Below, one piece after another: positions 17,781 through 26,229 of a DNA stretch of 64,000 nt; the stretch's first letter is position 1, and the number at the start of each line of letters is the position of its first letter. The stretch lies in assembly GCF_000325665.1 (NCBI RefSeq), contig NC_019908.1, positions 1,860,001 to 1,924,000 on the forward strand. The letters run 5' to 3'. A program made the position numbers and the translations under genes. Source of the stretch: Brachyspira pilosicoli P43/6/78 (GTDB lineage Bacteria; Spirochaetota; Brachyspiria; Brachyspirales; Brachyspiraceae). Under the pieces are notes generated by a model. That model did no database searches, was not told where the DNA came from, and was given only the letters and a program-made list of their open reading frames with translations.

Positions 17781-18386
17781 ATGACATTAGATAATGGAGT
17801 TATTGTATTAACACCTTCAGAATTCGAAAAGAAAATGCAAGAATTAGATGATTTTACAATTATTGATGTGAGAACAGAATTAGAACATAATTATGAAGGA
17901 ATGATAGAAAATTCTTTGCTAATAGATTTTTTAAGACCTAGAGTATTTAAAAGAGAGATAGAGAAACTTGATAAAAATAATATTTATCTTATTTACTGTT
18001 CTGTTGGTAAATTAGGAATTGATGCTGCTTCATATATGAAAAGTGTAGGTTTTGAAAATTTATATGTACTTGAAGGCGGACTTAAAGCTTGGAATAAATA
18101 TTTAGGAGATGATACTAAAGTTTCTAAATTCAGCAGAGAAGAAATTATAGAAAAAAGAAAAAAACTTATAATTAGATTAAATAGAATAGAAGGACAGATA
18201 AACGGCATGAAAAAAATGCTCATTAAAGGAGAGTATTGCGGGGATATACTTAATCAGGCTTTAGCTGTTAAGGCTGCTATGGCAAGTGTTAATCAAGAGA
18301 TTATGGAAGTGTTTTTAAATACTTGTATGATTTCACCAAAAGAAAAAGAAGATTTCTTTAGATACATGAAAAAATTAATAAAATAA
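17781..18386 (+). CDS. Rhodanese domain fused to CsoR/CstR-family repressor
   Basis: Residues 1-110 are a rhodanese sulfurtransferase domain (TIIDVRTELEHNYEGMIENS, active-site loop YCSVGKLG with C73). Residues 125-200 are a CsoR/FrmR-type helical DNA-binding domain (LIIRLNRIEGQINGMKKML). The domain keeps the two sensing cysteines at exact CsoR spacing (C153 and C182, 29 apart), but the copper-ligand histidine position is phenylalanine (F178). Loss of that histidine is typical of CstR, the persulfide sensor. Inference: a single-chain persulfide-sensing regulator with its own sulfur carrier. A cystine transporter gene faces it. Confidence 0.88.
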   Translation: MTLDNGVIVLTPSEFEKKMQELDDFTIIDVRTELEHNYEGMIENSLLIDFLRPRVFKREIEKLDKNNIYLIYCSVGKLGIDAASYMKSVGFENLYVLEGGLKAWNKYLGDDTKVSKFSREEIIEKRKKLIIRLNRIEGQINGMKKMLIKGEYCGDILNQALAVKAAMASVNQEIMEVFLNTCMISPKEKEDFFRYMKKLIK

Positions 18387-18410
18387 ATTTTGAAACAAAT
18401 TTTTTATAAT

Positions 18411-18449
18411 AAAAAACCCTTCTGACATTTTCATCAGGAGGGCTTTTTT
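18411..18449. terminator. Bidirectional terminator between fusion gene and tcyP
   Basis: AAAAAACCCTTCTGA, a short loop, then TCAGGAGGGCTTTTTT form a stem flanked by A and T tracts on both sides, serving the two convergent genes. Confidence 0.85.
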
Positions 18450-18468
18450 ATAATCTTATAATATTAAT

Positions 18469-19860
18469 TTAAGAATTTTCAGAAGCAGCTGTATCATTAG
18501 TATTAAACTTATTCATATCTACTTCCTTACAAATCTTTCCAGTAGCAGCAGCTGTAATCATACCATCATTAACATTAAGCAAAGTTCTGCCCATATCAAT
18601 TAACGGCTCTATTCCTAAAAGTATAGCAACTAATTCAACAGGGAAGTTTAAAGCGGAAAGTGTGATAAGAGCAGCATTAGTAGCACCGCCTCCAACTCCA
18701 GCTATACCAAAACTTCCTATAGCTATTATTATTACAACCTTTATTAAAAATACAGGTTCAAAAACATTTATTCCCAAAGTAGGTGCTATCATAGCAACAA
18801 CCATAGCAGGATATATTCCAGCACATCCATTTTGCCCTATAGTAACAGCAAGTGAAGCTGATAGGTTAGAAACTCCTTCAGATATACCCATTTTATTTTT
18901 TAAAGTATCTACTGTCATAGGCAAAGTACCAGCACTAGTTCTTGATGAAAAAGCAAAAGCTAATGTAGGTAATGCTTTAGAATAATATTTAACAGGATTA
19001 TATCCAAATATTATAAGTATAACACTATGAACTATAAGCATGATAAATATTGCTATATATGAAGCCAATAAGAATTGACCTAATTGTGCAAAGGCTTTTA
19101 AATCACTAGTAGCCATAAACTTAGCCATTAAAGCTAATACACCATAAGGAGTTAATCTCATTACTATGCTAACTATTCTCATTACAATCTCATGTAAAGA
19201 GAACATTATCTTTCTAAAGAAATCAAAAACTTCAGGCTTTTTCTTTTTGATACCCAAGGCAGCCATTCCAACAAAAGCAGAGAAAAATACAACAGACAAA
19301 GTAGGTGAACCGCCGCCGCCTGCTAAAGCACTAAATGGATTTGTAGGTATAATCTCAAGTAATTGCTGAGGCACAGGTTTAGAATTAAATGCTTCTAATC
19401 TGTTTTCATAATTTAAAGCTCCTTGAGAATAATCTCCAACTATAGCTTGTATCTTTGAAGCGTCTAATCCGAATCCTTTAGAAATTAATATACCAACTAA
19501 AGCAGATATAGCTGTTGTTATCATTAGAATTGCTATTATTATCATAGTCATCTTTGCTATATTAGAATCGCCTTTTATATTTAATAACGCCATAGTGATA
19601 GAAATAAATATTAAAGGCATAACTAACATTTGTAATAATCTTACATAACCGCTTCCAACAACATTATACCAAATCATTGTATTAGTTATAACATCTGTAT
19701 TTTGTGCATAAATGTTTCTTAATACAAAACCTAATAATAAACCTAATATTAATGCACTTAATACTCTAACTGTGAAATTTAAATGTTTTTTTTCCATGAA
19801 ATATAATAGAAATATTATTAATAATAAAACTATTATATTAATGAGTGTATAAACCCACAT
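18469..19860 (-). CDS. tcyP: L-cystine/dicarboxylate:cation symporter (TcyP-like)
   Basis: The 463-residue multi-pass protein belongs to the dicarboxylate/amino acid:cation symporter family. Family features are RLLQMLVMPLIFISI, the serine-rich re-entrant loop FAFSSRTSAGTLPMTVDTLK, and IGQNGCAGIYPAMVVAMIAP. The pattern and length fit the TcyP (YhcL) cystine importer subgroup better than glutamate carriers. Facing a persulfide-type regulator, it suggests a local sulfur theme. The transported substrate is inferred from family likeness only. Confidence 0.82.
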   Translation of the reverse strand: MWVYTLINIIVLLLIIFLLYFMEKKHLNFTVRVLSALILGLLLGFVLRNIYAQNTDVITNTMIWYNVVGSGYVRLLQMLVMPLIFISITMALLNIKGDSNIAKMTMIIIAILMITTAISALVGILISKGFGLDASKIQAIVGDYSQGALNYENRLEAFNSKPVPQQLLEIIPTNPFSALAGGGGSPTLSVVFFSAFVGMAALGIKKKKPEVFDFFRKIMFSLHEIVMRIVSIVMRLTPYGVLALMAKFMATSDLKAFAQLGQFLLASYIAIFIMLIVHSVILIIFGYNPVKYYSKALPTLAFAFSSRTSAGTLPMTVDTLKNKMGISEGVSNLSASLAVTIGQNGCAGIYPAMVVAMIAPTLGINVFEPVFLIKVVIIIAIGSFGIAGVGGGATNAALITLSALNFPVELVAILLGIEPLIDMGRTLLNVNDGMITAAATGKICKEVDMNKFNTNDTAASENS

Positions 19861-19971
19861 ATAAATTGACTCCTTATGATTTTTATATTAATGCGTAGAT
19901 TATACTTAAATTTTTAAGTTTGTCAAAATTAATATTAATTTTTAAAGCATGTTAAATTACTTTATATTTTT

Positions 19972-20260
19972 GTTTAGTGTGCTGTATATAATAAAAAAAT
20001 AATATATAAAACATCGAAAGGGTAGGGGATATAATTTAAATTTTAAAACTTATTTTAATTCACCGCCCTTTTAAATTTGATGTTTTCATTTAAAAAATTA
20101 ATATTTTTTTTGTTTTACTAACTAATTAGAAATGTTAAAGCCCACCCAAGCTTTTATTAAATTTTTTATCTGTTTCACGCACGTTAAACAAATTAAAAAA
20201 CATAATCAAAACTGCAAGCTAAAATTATTTTAATTTTTTTGTTTAGCTTACCGTGCGGTT
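19972..20260. repeat. C-type intergenic repeat
   Basis: The 450-base gap 19861-20310 shows no gene. It holds an ordered set of motifs also found at 35360-35602: GTTTAGTGTGCTGT, AGGGTAGGGGA, AATTTTAAAAC, CACCGCCCTTTT, CCCACCCAAGCTTTTATT, and CCGTGCGGTT. The G-rich and C-rich blocks (AGGGTAGGGG and CCGCCCTTT) could pair. Function unknown. Confidence 0.6.
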
Positions 20261-20310
20261 ATATAAACTATAATATTGAAAAACTGATATTTTTAATATA
20301 TATTATAATT

Positions 20311-20922
20311 ATGACTATCCTTAAAATGAAATTAAAAAACGATAAAATCTATATAAAAGTTTCCGGCGGAGCATATTTTACAATACCAAAAAACGGTACT
20401 TATGAGCTGGATATTTATGAAGGTATGGAATTAGAATATGATGAAATACCGCATATAAGAATGAGAGCTTATGAGGCTGCTGCTAAAAAATCTGCTGTTA
20501 ATGCTTTGAGAAGAGGTTTTTTAAGCGAGGGTATGCTTAGAGATAAGCTGCTTAAAAAAGGGCATAAAAAAAGATTTATTAATTATGCTATAGCTTATTG
20601 CAAAGAATATGAACTTATAGATGATAAGAGATTTGCTAAAATTACTGTCAATAGCCTAAAATTAAAAGGCAAAAGTAAAAGATATATACTTGATGCTCTT
20701 AAAAAAGCTAAATTAAAAAACAAAACAATAGATAGAGTTTCTCATTTAATAACAGAAAAAAGCGAAGTAAGATCATTAAAAAATGCTATTAGAAAATATT
20801 ATAAAATCTATGAAAACAAAGAAAAAATAAATGATTATATTATAAGAACCTTAATGAGAAAAGGTTTTAAATATGATTCTATAAAAAAGCTATTAGACAA
20901 ATACAGACCTCATAAAAATTAA
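20311..20922 (+). CDS. recX: RecX family regulatory protein
   Basis: RecX proteins limit RecA filament growth. The C-terminal ~150 residues show three-helix RecX repeats: AKKSAVNALRRGFLSEGMLR, DKLLKKGHKKRFINYAI, DDKRFAKITVNSLKLKGKSK and IRTLMRKGFKYDSIKKLLD. The open frame begins at 20239, inside the repeat. ATGs at 20311 and 20326 are both plausible and neither has a strong ribosome site; 20311 gives 203 residues. No recA gene is nearby. Confidence 0.85.
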   Translation: MTILKMKLKNDKIYIKVSGGAYFTIPKNGTYELDIYEGMELEYDEIPHIRMRAYEAAAKKSAVNALRRGFLSEGMLRDKLLKKGHKKRFINYAIAYCKEYELIDDKRFAKITVNSLKLKGKSKRYILDALKKAKLKNKTIDRVSHLITEKSEVRSLKNAIRKYYKIYENKEKINDYIIRTLMRKGFKYDSIKKLLDKYRPHKN

Positions 20923-20925
20923 TAT

Positions 20926-20951
20926 AGTATAAATTTATACTGTATTGTTTT
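20926..20951 (+). terminator. Candidate terminator after recX
   Basis: AGTATAAATTTATACT is a perfect 16-base palindrome four bases after the recX stop, followed by GTATTGTTTTT. The stem is all weak pairs except two, so efficiency is uncertain. Confidence 0.45.
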
Positions 20952-21023
20952 TAATATTTCATGTTTAAATAAAATTACTCTATAAAAGAATTTAATTATT
21001 TCAAAAGATATTTATATGATATA

Positions 21024-21052
21024 TTGATAATTGTGTTAAAATGTACTATAAT
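21024..21052 (+). promoter_or_regulatory. Sigma-70-type promoter of ankyrin gene
   Basis: TTGATA at 21024-21029 and TATAAT at 21047-21052 with a 17-base spacer, 35 bases before the start codon. Confidence 0.7.
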
Positions 21053-21087
21053 AATAAATAAATTAACATAATTTTGGGGCTGGCTTG

Positions 21088-21909
21088 ATGAGAAAAATAG
21101 CATTATTTATATTATTATTTAACATTTTACTAATTTCTAATATCCATGCTCAAAACAATAATCAAAAATATGATATTGATAATAATGGATTATTTAACGC
21201 TTTAAAAGACGGAAAAACAGATATTGCTCTAAATATAATAAAGTTTGGAACTAATGTTAATATAAAAGATGAGTATGGCTGGAGTTTATTACATAGGGCT
21301 GTTGAATATAATAATATATCTGTAGTTAATGAATTATTAAAAAATAAAAAAATAGATATAGAAGTTAAGCTTCCAAAAGATACTATAATAACTAATGATA
21401 ATGAAAAATGGTATGCTGATGGGGAGACTCCTCTTCTTCTTGCTTGTTATTATGGATATGGAGAAATAGTTGAGACACTTTTAAATTATGGGGCTAATCT
21501 TGAGGCAAGAGATAGTATAGATTCTGCTATGGCAATACATATAGCTGCATCAAGAGGATATTCAGATATAATAGAGATAATAATGCAATCCTTTGCTGCA
21601 AAAAAAATAAATAATCTTGTAGACATAGAAGATGATACAGGAACAACACCTTTAATGTGGGCATCTATGAACAATCAAATACCTGCAATAAATATATTAT
21701 TAAAATATGGTGCTAATATTAATGCTCAGGATTATGATGGCTGGAGTGCTTTACATTTTGCAGCTGCTTCACAAAGTTATAAGGCAGTTGAGATATTATT
21801 AAAAAATAAGGCTGATGCTAATTTAGAAAATGTTAATGATGATAAACCTATTGATTTAACTACTGATACTGATATAGTTGAGTTGTTAAACAAATATACA
21901 AATAGATAA
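21088..21909 (+). CDS. Exported ankyrin-repeat protein
   Basis: A signal peptide (MRKIALFILLFNILLISN, then IHAQ) precedes about six ankyrin repeats, for example EYGWSLLHRAVEYNNISVVN, DGETPLLLACYYGYGEIVE, AMAIHIAASRGYSDIIEII, TGTTPLMWASMNNQIPAIN and DGWSALHFAAASQSYKAVE. These bind proteins; placement after a signal peptide implies a periplasmic role. A closely similar protein is encoded at 63322 at the right edge. The ATG at 21088 is preferred to the TTG directly before it. It precedes the nuclease gene by four bases. Confidence 0.88.
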   Translation: MRKIALFILLFNILLISNIHAQNNNQKYDIDNNGLFNALKDGKTDIALNIIKFGTNVNIKDEYGWSLLHRAVEYNNISVVNELLKNKKIDIEVKLPKDTIITNDNEKWYADGETPLLLACYYGYGEIVETLLNYGANLEARDSIDSAMAIHIAASRGYSDIIEIIMQSFAAKKINNLVDIEDDTGTTPLMWASMNNQIPAINILLKYGANINAQDYDGWSALHFAAASQSYKAVEILLKNKADANLENVNDDKPIDLTTDTDIVELLNKYTNR

Positions 21910-21913
21910 AAAT

Positions 21914-22699
21914 ATGGAATCAAAAAAGCTTCAAAGATTTAGCGAATATAGTATGTCCACATATTTACTTTGTCCTAGAAAGTATAGATACACTTATATA
22001 GAAAAACCTTTTAAGAAATATAAAAGGGGAGTAAATGTATATTTTATATTTGGTAATGCTATACATTTAGCATGTAAAGAATTTTATCAATTACGTGCTG
22101 AAGAGAGAACTTTAGATAGCTTGCACAATATATTTAGAGAAGTTTGGAAGAGAAGCGGCATAAGGTCTTTTTTTAACAGCAGAGAAGAAGAGAAGGAATT
22201 AGGAGAGAAGGGATTATATATGCTTTCAAATTTCTTTAATTCTTTTGGACAAAAAGTGCCTTATCAAATAGAAAGCTATAAAGAAACAAAGATAAAAGAT
22301 TATATATTATTTGGACGTATAGACAGAATAGATTTATCTGCAGACGGTTCTTTACAGATAGTGGATTATAAAACAAATAAGTATTATGATTTGGGAGAAG
22401 ATAATACAGAGAGAGAGAGAAAAACTCTTCAGCTTAAACTTTATGCTTTTATATTGGACTCATTAAATTTTAAAGTAACAAATGGTTCATATTATCATTT
22501 TGATGAAGACAAATTTGACACAATAGATTTTACAAAGGAATCCATACAATATATAGGTGAGTGGTTTGACGAAATAATAAATGACATAAGATATGACAGA
22601 GGTTTTGATAAAAGGGTAGGTACACACTGCGAATTTTGTGATTTCAATAAAATTTGCAACGGCACAAACAATACAGAAGAAATATTAATTGAAGATTAA
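21914..22699 (+). CDS. PD-(D/E)XK nuclease with iron-sulfur cysteines (Cas4/AddB-like)
   Basis: The 261-residue protein matches the RecB-type nuclease domain. CPRKYRY near the N-terminus gives the first iron-sulfur cysteine, IDRID and IVDYKTN are the nuclease motifs, QLKLYAFIL is the QhxxY motif, and CEFCDFNKIC supplies three more cysteines for a 4Fe-4S cluster. Stand-alone proteins of this type include Cas4 and AddB C-terminal fragments. There is no CRISPR array or cas gene nearby, so a DNA repair role is more likely. Confidence 0.85.
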   Translation: MESKKLQRFSEYSMSTYLLCPRKYRYTYIEKPFKKYKRGVNVYFIFGNAIHLACKEFYQLRAEERTLDSLHNIFREVWKRSGIRSFFNSREEEKELGEKGLYMLSNFFNSFGQKVPYQIESYKETKIKDYILFGRIDRIDLSADGSLQIVDYKTNKYYDLGEDNTERERKTLQLKLYAFILDSLNFKVTNGSYYHFDEDKFDTIDFTKESIQYIGEWFDEIINDIRYDRGFDKRVGTHCEFCDFNKICNGTNNTEEILIED

Positions 22700-23022
22700 A
22701 GGAATATTAATAAAAGATTAGAATAAGTTTCTTCTGCTATACTAATCATAGAGTGTATAGAATGAGGCTTAACTTTTATAACATCGCCTTCTTCTAAGTC
22801 AACTACTTCTTCTTCTACAACGTATCTAATTTTACCGCTTAATACAATAACCATTTCTTCGGAAGGGTGTTCATGGTAAGGTATAAGCTGATTAGTTTTT
22901 TGTTTAATAGAGTAGATATTATATCCTTTATTATTTAGTATATGTATTAATTTTTCGTCATTATTATCGCAATTAAATTCTTTTAGTGTATTAGATTTAT
23001 AGTAAAATTTTTGCTCAGTCAT
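22696..23022 (-). CDS. Cupin domain protein
   Basis: A 108-residue single-domain cupin. The first cupin motif is visible as YHEHPSEEMVIVLSGKIRYV, with metal-ligand histidines and a glutamate, and the second as LEEGDVIKVKPHSIHSM. Single cupins bind small molecules or metals; the ligand is unknown. It is convergent with the nuclease gene, overlapping it by four bases, and its promoter region contains the two parS-like sites. Confidence 0.85.
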   Translation of the reverse strand: MTEQKFYYKSNTLKEFNCDNNDEKLIHILNNKGYNIYSIKQKTNQLIPYHEHPSEEMVIVLSGKIRYVVEEEVVDLEEGDVIKVKPHSIHSMISIAEETYSNLLLIFL

Positions 23023-23087
23023 TTTATCATCCTCACGGCTATAAATTTCGGATAAAAGGTTTTAAAAATTAGCAGGCAAAAACAAAA

Positions 23088-23103
23088 TGTTTCACATGAA
23101 ACA
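23088..23103. promoter_or_regulatory. parS-like ParB binding site 1
   Basis: TGTTTCACATGAAACA differs from the canonical parS palindrome TGTTTCACGTGAAACA at one central base. It lies in the gap between the divergent cupin and rsmI genes. Its reverse complement is identical to site 2. Confidence 0.8.
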
Positions 23104-23198
23104 TATTAAAACATAATTAATAAATATTTATATTGTTTTAATTTTTATATAAATATTTATATAACTAATATTTTTAAATACTAAAAAATAAAGCAAAA

Positions 23199-23214
23199 TG
23201 TTTCATGTGAAACA
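23199..23214. promoter_or_regulatory. parS-like ParB binding site 2
   Basis: TGTTTCATGTGAAACA also differs from canonical parS by one central base and is the exact reverse complement of site 1, 111 bases away. Both are preceded by CAAAA. The rest of the 236-base gap is AT-rich with nothing else recognised. Confidence 0.8.
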
Positions 23215-23258
23215 TATAAACTATTGCAAATTATATTTTATTAAATTAAAATGAATAT

Positions 23259-24038
23259 ATGGAAAATATTAACTTAAACGATAACATAAACATAGAAAAC
23301 TCTGCTATATATGTAGTGGCTACTCCTATAGGAAATATGGAAGATATAACTATAAGAGCTTTGAAAATATTAACTAATGTTGACTTCATTTTGGCAGAAG
23401 ATACTAGAGTAACACTCAAACTTTTAAACGCTTACAATATTAAAAAAACTGTTTATTCATATCATAGTCATTCAACAGAAAAAAAGATTGATGAGTATAT
23501 AAAAAATATTATAAATGGAAGCTCTGTTGCTATTGTAAGCGATGCTGGTACTCCTTGTATAAGCGACCCTGGTGTAAGCATAATTACTAAGGCTATAGAA
23601 AATAATATTAAAATTATTCCTGTTGGTGGTATATCTGCTTTTACTACTTTGCTATCTGCTTCTGGTATTTCTGGCAATACTTTGTTTGTAGGATTTCTAT
23701 CAAACAAATCTGGCAAAAGAAAAAATCAATTAAAAGAATTATACTCAAATGAAAAAAATATTATAGTATTATATGAATCTGTGCATAGAATAAAAGCATG
23801 CATAGAAGATATTGTTAACATATTTGGAGAAAATACTTACATTGTTATCGGAAGAGAACTTACCAAAAAATTCGAACAAATCATAAGAGATAAGGCTTCC
23901 AATATACTTGCTTTTTTTACTAATAATAGTATACTTGATAAAGGAGAATTTTGCATCATTATTGATAATAGAAAATCTAAAGTATGCAAAGCTAATGCCG
24001 AAAATATATTATGTAAGGAGTCAGATTATGACAATTGA
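23259..24038 (+). CDS. rsmI: 16S rRNA 2'-O-ribose C1402 methyltransferase RsmI
   Basis: RsmI methylates the ribose of C1402 in 16S rRNA. Signatures are YVVATPIGNMEDITIRALKI, LAEDTRVTLKLL and AIVSDAGTPCISDPGVSII, with a normal length of 259 residues. The last 11 bases overlap the flgM start, which suggests translational coupling to flagellar control. The two parS-like sites lie in its promoter region. Confidence 0.95.
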   Translation: MENINLNDNINIENSAIYVVATPIGNMEDITIRALKILTNVDFILAEDTRVTLKLLNAYNIKKTVYSYHSHSTEKKIDEYIKNIINGSSVAIVSDAGTPCISDPGVSIITKAIENNIKIIPVGGISAFTTLLSASGISGNTLFVGFLSNKSGKRKNQLKELYSNEKNIIVLYESVHRIKACIEDIVNIFGENTYIVIGRELTKKFEQIIRDKASNILAFFTNNSILDKGEFCIIIDNRKSKVCKANAENILCKESDYDN

Positions 24039-24324
24039 TAAAATAGGCGGCACACAAAATATACAATTTAATTCTAAAGTAAAATATTCAGATAAACCAT
24101 CTCAATTAGGTTCTGATAGAATTGATATATCTAATGAATCTAAAATAGCTTTGCAAAATAAAAAATTAGTTGATATAGTTAAACAATCTCCTGATATTAG
24201 AGAAGAAAAAGTTGCTGAAGCTAAAAAAAGACTAGAAATGTATATGAAAGATGGTGCTTTAAGAAAAGAAGTATTAAACTCTTTGGCTAATTCTATTTTA
24301 GATGTTATGCCTATAGATGAGTAA
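24028..24324 (+). CDS. flgM: Anti-sigma-28 factor FlgM
   Basis: FlgM binds sigma-28 (FliA) and holds back late flagellar genes until it is exported through the finished hook-basal body. The 98-residue protein shows the family core SDRIDISNESKIAL and DIVKQSPDIREEKVAEAKKR, with a disordered N-terminal half. The longer open frame starts within rsmI at 23908, but AAGGAG eight bases before the ATG at 24028 fixes the start. The flagellin gene at 47697 is a plausible indirect target. Confidence 0.9.
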   Translation: MTIDKIGGTQNIQFNSKVKYSDKPSQLGSDRIDISNESKIALQNKKLVDIVKQSPDIREEKVAEAKKRLEMYMKDGALRKEVLNSLANSILDVMPIDE

Positions 24325-24355
24325 TAATAAATTTGTTATTAATTAAAAATTATTA

Positions 24356-24386
24356 AATAGTAAGCTTTATTGGCTTACTATTTTTT
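24356..24386. terminator. Terminator between flgM and convergent LuxR-type gene
   Basis: AATAGTAAGC, a seven-base loop, then GCTTACTATT form a ten-pair stem followed by TTTT; A residues on the other side could let it act both ways. Confidence 0.8.
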
Positions 24387-24406
24387 ATGCAAAATTAATA
24401 TGTTAA

Positions 24407-25369
24407 TTAATACTTAGAAAACTTATTAACAAGTTCTACTCTGTTTTTTACCCCAGATTTATAATATATATTTGCTACATGGTTATTAACTGTATTTAAT
24501 GATATATCAAAAATCAAAGATATTTCTTTATTAGTTTTTCCTGAAAGTAAATAAGATAATATTTGTTTCTCTCTTTTAGTTAAATTAAAATCATTAACCT
24601 CAATTTTCTCTTCTAATTTTATATTATTATCTGATTCATCATTTTTCTCACATAAACTATCAGAAATCCTATTATTATTAGACTTTATCATACTTATGAA
24701 ATACCATAGCAAATAACCCAACATTACTAAATTCCACCATGTATAAAATAACATCAAAGTTACATCTATAGAGTTTATATTCATAAAGTCTTTTCTATAA
24801 ATAATTAATTGATAAATTAAAACCGGATAAATTAATATAGTTATTATACCCAAAACTTTTACTATAAATTTAATAGTTTTATCTTCTATATTTTTATAAT
24901 TCAAAAATCCTACTACTAGCAAATAAAATATAGATATATAAAATATCATACTAGATAATATATATATATTAAAAGATGTAAGTATTCCTATAATGCTTAA
25001 TACAAAATAAAATACAGATAAAATCAAATAAGATAAATTAGTTTTTATGCTCCATTTTATTTTTAAAAACCTATATAAAAATGCAGGTATAAAATATAGC
25101 ATTAATGCCATAGCCAAAGTTAATATAAAGAAATAAAGCATATTAAAAATATTATTAGAAGTAAAAGAAGGCAGAGTTAGAAGAGTTATCAGCTTTATAG
25201 TTCTTATAAAAATTAATATTCCAAATGTAAATAAAAATATTATATAATATTTAAGCCACAAAACCCTCTCTATTATATAATATACAATAGAATAAAATAT
25301 TGTAGAAAAACCTATCACAAATGATAATAAGTAAAATATTAAAAGCAAATAATTAAATACATAATTCAT
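24407..25369 (-). CDS. Membrane-bound LuxR-type transcription regulator
   Basis: About seven transmembrane segments fill residues 1-230. A cytoplasmic LuxR/FixJ helix-turn-helix follows: LTKREKQILSYLLSGKTNKE and ISLNTVNNHVANIYYKSGVK. No receiver domain is present. Such 7TM-HTH proteins couple a membrane signal directly to transcription; the signal is unknown. The start lies four bases after the kinase-like gene stop, so the two form an operon. The operon's upstream region is shared with the GTA tail operon, which makes it a candidate GTA regulator (inference). Confidence 0.78.
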   Translation of the reverse strand: MNYVFNYLLLIFYLLSFVIGFSTIFYSIVYYIIERVLWLKYYIIFLFTFGILIFIRTIKLITLLTLPSFTSNNIFNMLYFFILTLAMALMLYFIPAFLYRFLKIKWSIKTNLSYLILSVFYFVLSIIGILTSFNIYILSSMIFYISIFYLLVVGFLNYKNIEDKTIKFIVKVLGIITILIYPVLIYQLIIYRKDFMNINSIDVTLMLFYTWWNLVMLGYLLWYFISMIKSNNNRISDSLCEKNDESDNNIKLEEKIEVNDFNLTKREKQILSYLLSGKTNKEISLIFDISLNTVNNHVANIYYKSGVKNRVELVNKFSKY

Positions 25370-25373
25370 AAAA

Positions 25374-26114
25374 CTACTTTTTAATAGGAAATATAATATT
25401 TATTCTTGTTTTACTTCCTATACTATCAAACCAAATATTTCCCGAATGCCTATTAATAATATAATAAGCTGTATACAAAAATATATTATTAAAATGTCTG
25501 CCATTATAACTTATTAATGGAGTTTTGAAAAGCTTCCTTTTTATATCTTCAGGTATATTATTAGAATCAAAACTAATACTTATAAGAACATTATCCTTAC
25601 TAAAATTTAATAAAGAACTTTTCTCATTAAAAAATAAAAATCTCTCATCTTCATAATTAACAAAACTATATGCCACATCTATAAAACTATTAGATTTTAT
25701 TAAATTGTAAATAAACATAAAAACATAAAATATAGAATTGGCTATTTTATTTTTATCTACTAAAATATTAAAATTAGTGCTTATCTCTTCACCTAATTTT
25801 ATTTTTACCCTTTTTGAAATAAATAAACTATAACAATTATCTATTACATTATTTATTAAAATATTTATATTTTCTATATTTTTATTCAATGATAAATTAC
25901 CAAGTGTTATATCATTAAAATCATTAAAAGCTTTCATGGTTGTATCTATAAGAAATGATTGTCTTATAATAGAGTCTTTATCTTCATTTATATTATCAGT
26001 TTTATCAATATTTTCTGCGTATTTAGATATTGTGAAATTATAGTTTTGTATATCATATATAATGTTAGATATAAGTGATTTTATTTTCTTATTGGTATAA
26101 AGAGTTTTTCTCAT
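25374..26114 (-). CDS. Degenerate histidine-kinase-like protein
   Basis: The 246-residue product looks like the dimerisation and ATPase halves of a sensor kinase. An N-terminal helical stretch is followed by an HATPase-like pattern: VDKNKIANSIFYVFMFIYNL where an N-box is expected, and GRHFNNIFLYTAYYIINRHS, NIWFDSIGSKTRINIIFPI at the end, as in the kinase G2 region. Clear N-box asparagine and glycine-loop residues are missing, so catalysis is doubtful. A TTG at 26162 would add 16 residues; neither start has a good ribosome site. It forms an operon with the membrane LuxR protein. Confidence 0.55.
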   Translation of the reverse strand: MRKTLYTNKKIKSLISNIIYDIQNYNFTISKYAENIDKTDNINEDKDSIIRQSFLIDTTMKAFNDFNDITLGNLSLNKNIENINILINNVIDNCYSLFISKRVKIKLGEEISTNFNILVDKNKIANSIFYVFMFIYNLIKSNSFIDVAYSFVNYEDERFLFFNEKSSLLNFSKDNVLISISFDSNNIPEDIKRKLFKTPLISYNGRHFNNIFLYTAYYIINRHSGNIWFDSIGSKTRINIIFPIKK

Positions 26115-26229
26115 ATTTTTATTATAACATACAAATTTTAAAAAATCTAATTTTGAATTCAAAAAATGAATTTATAATATGAATTTATATTATAAATTTT
26201 AATAACAAATTCATAATATTTATTTAAAC

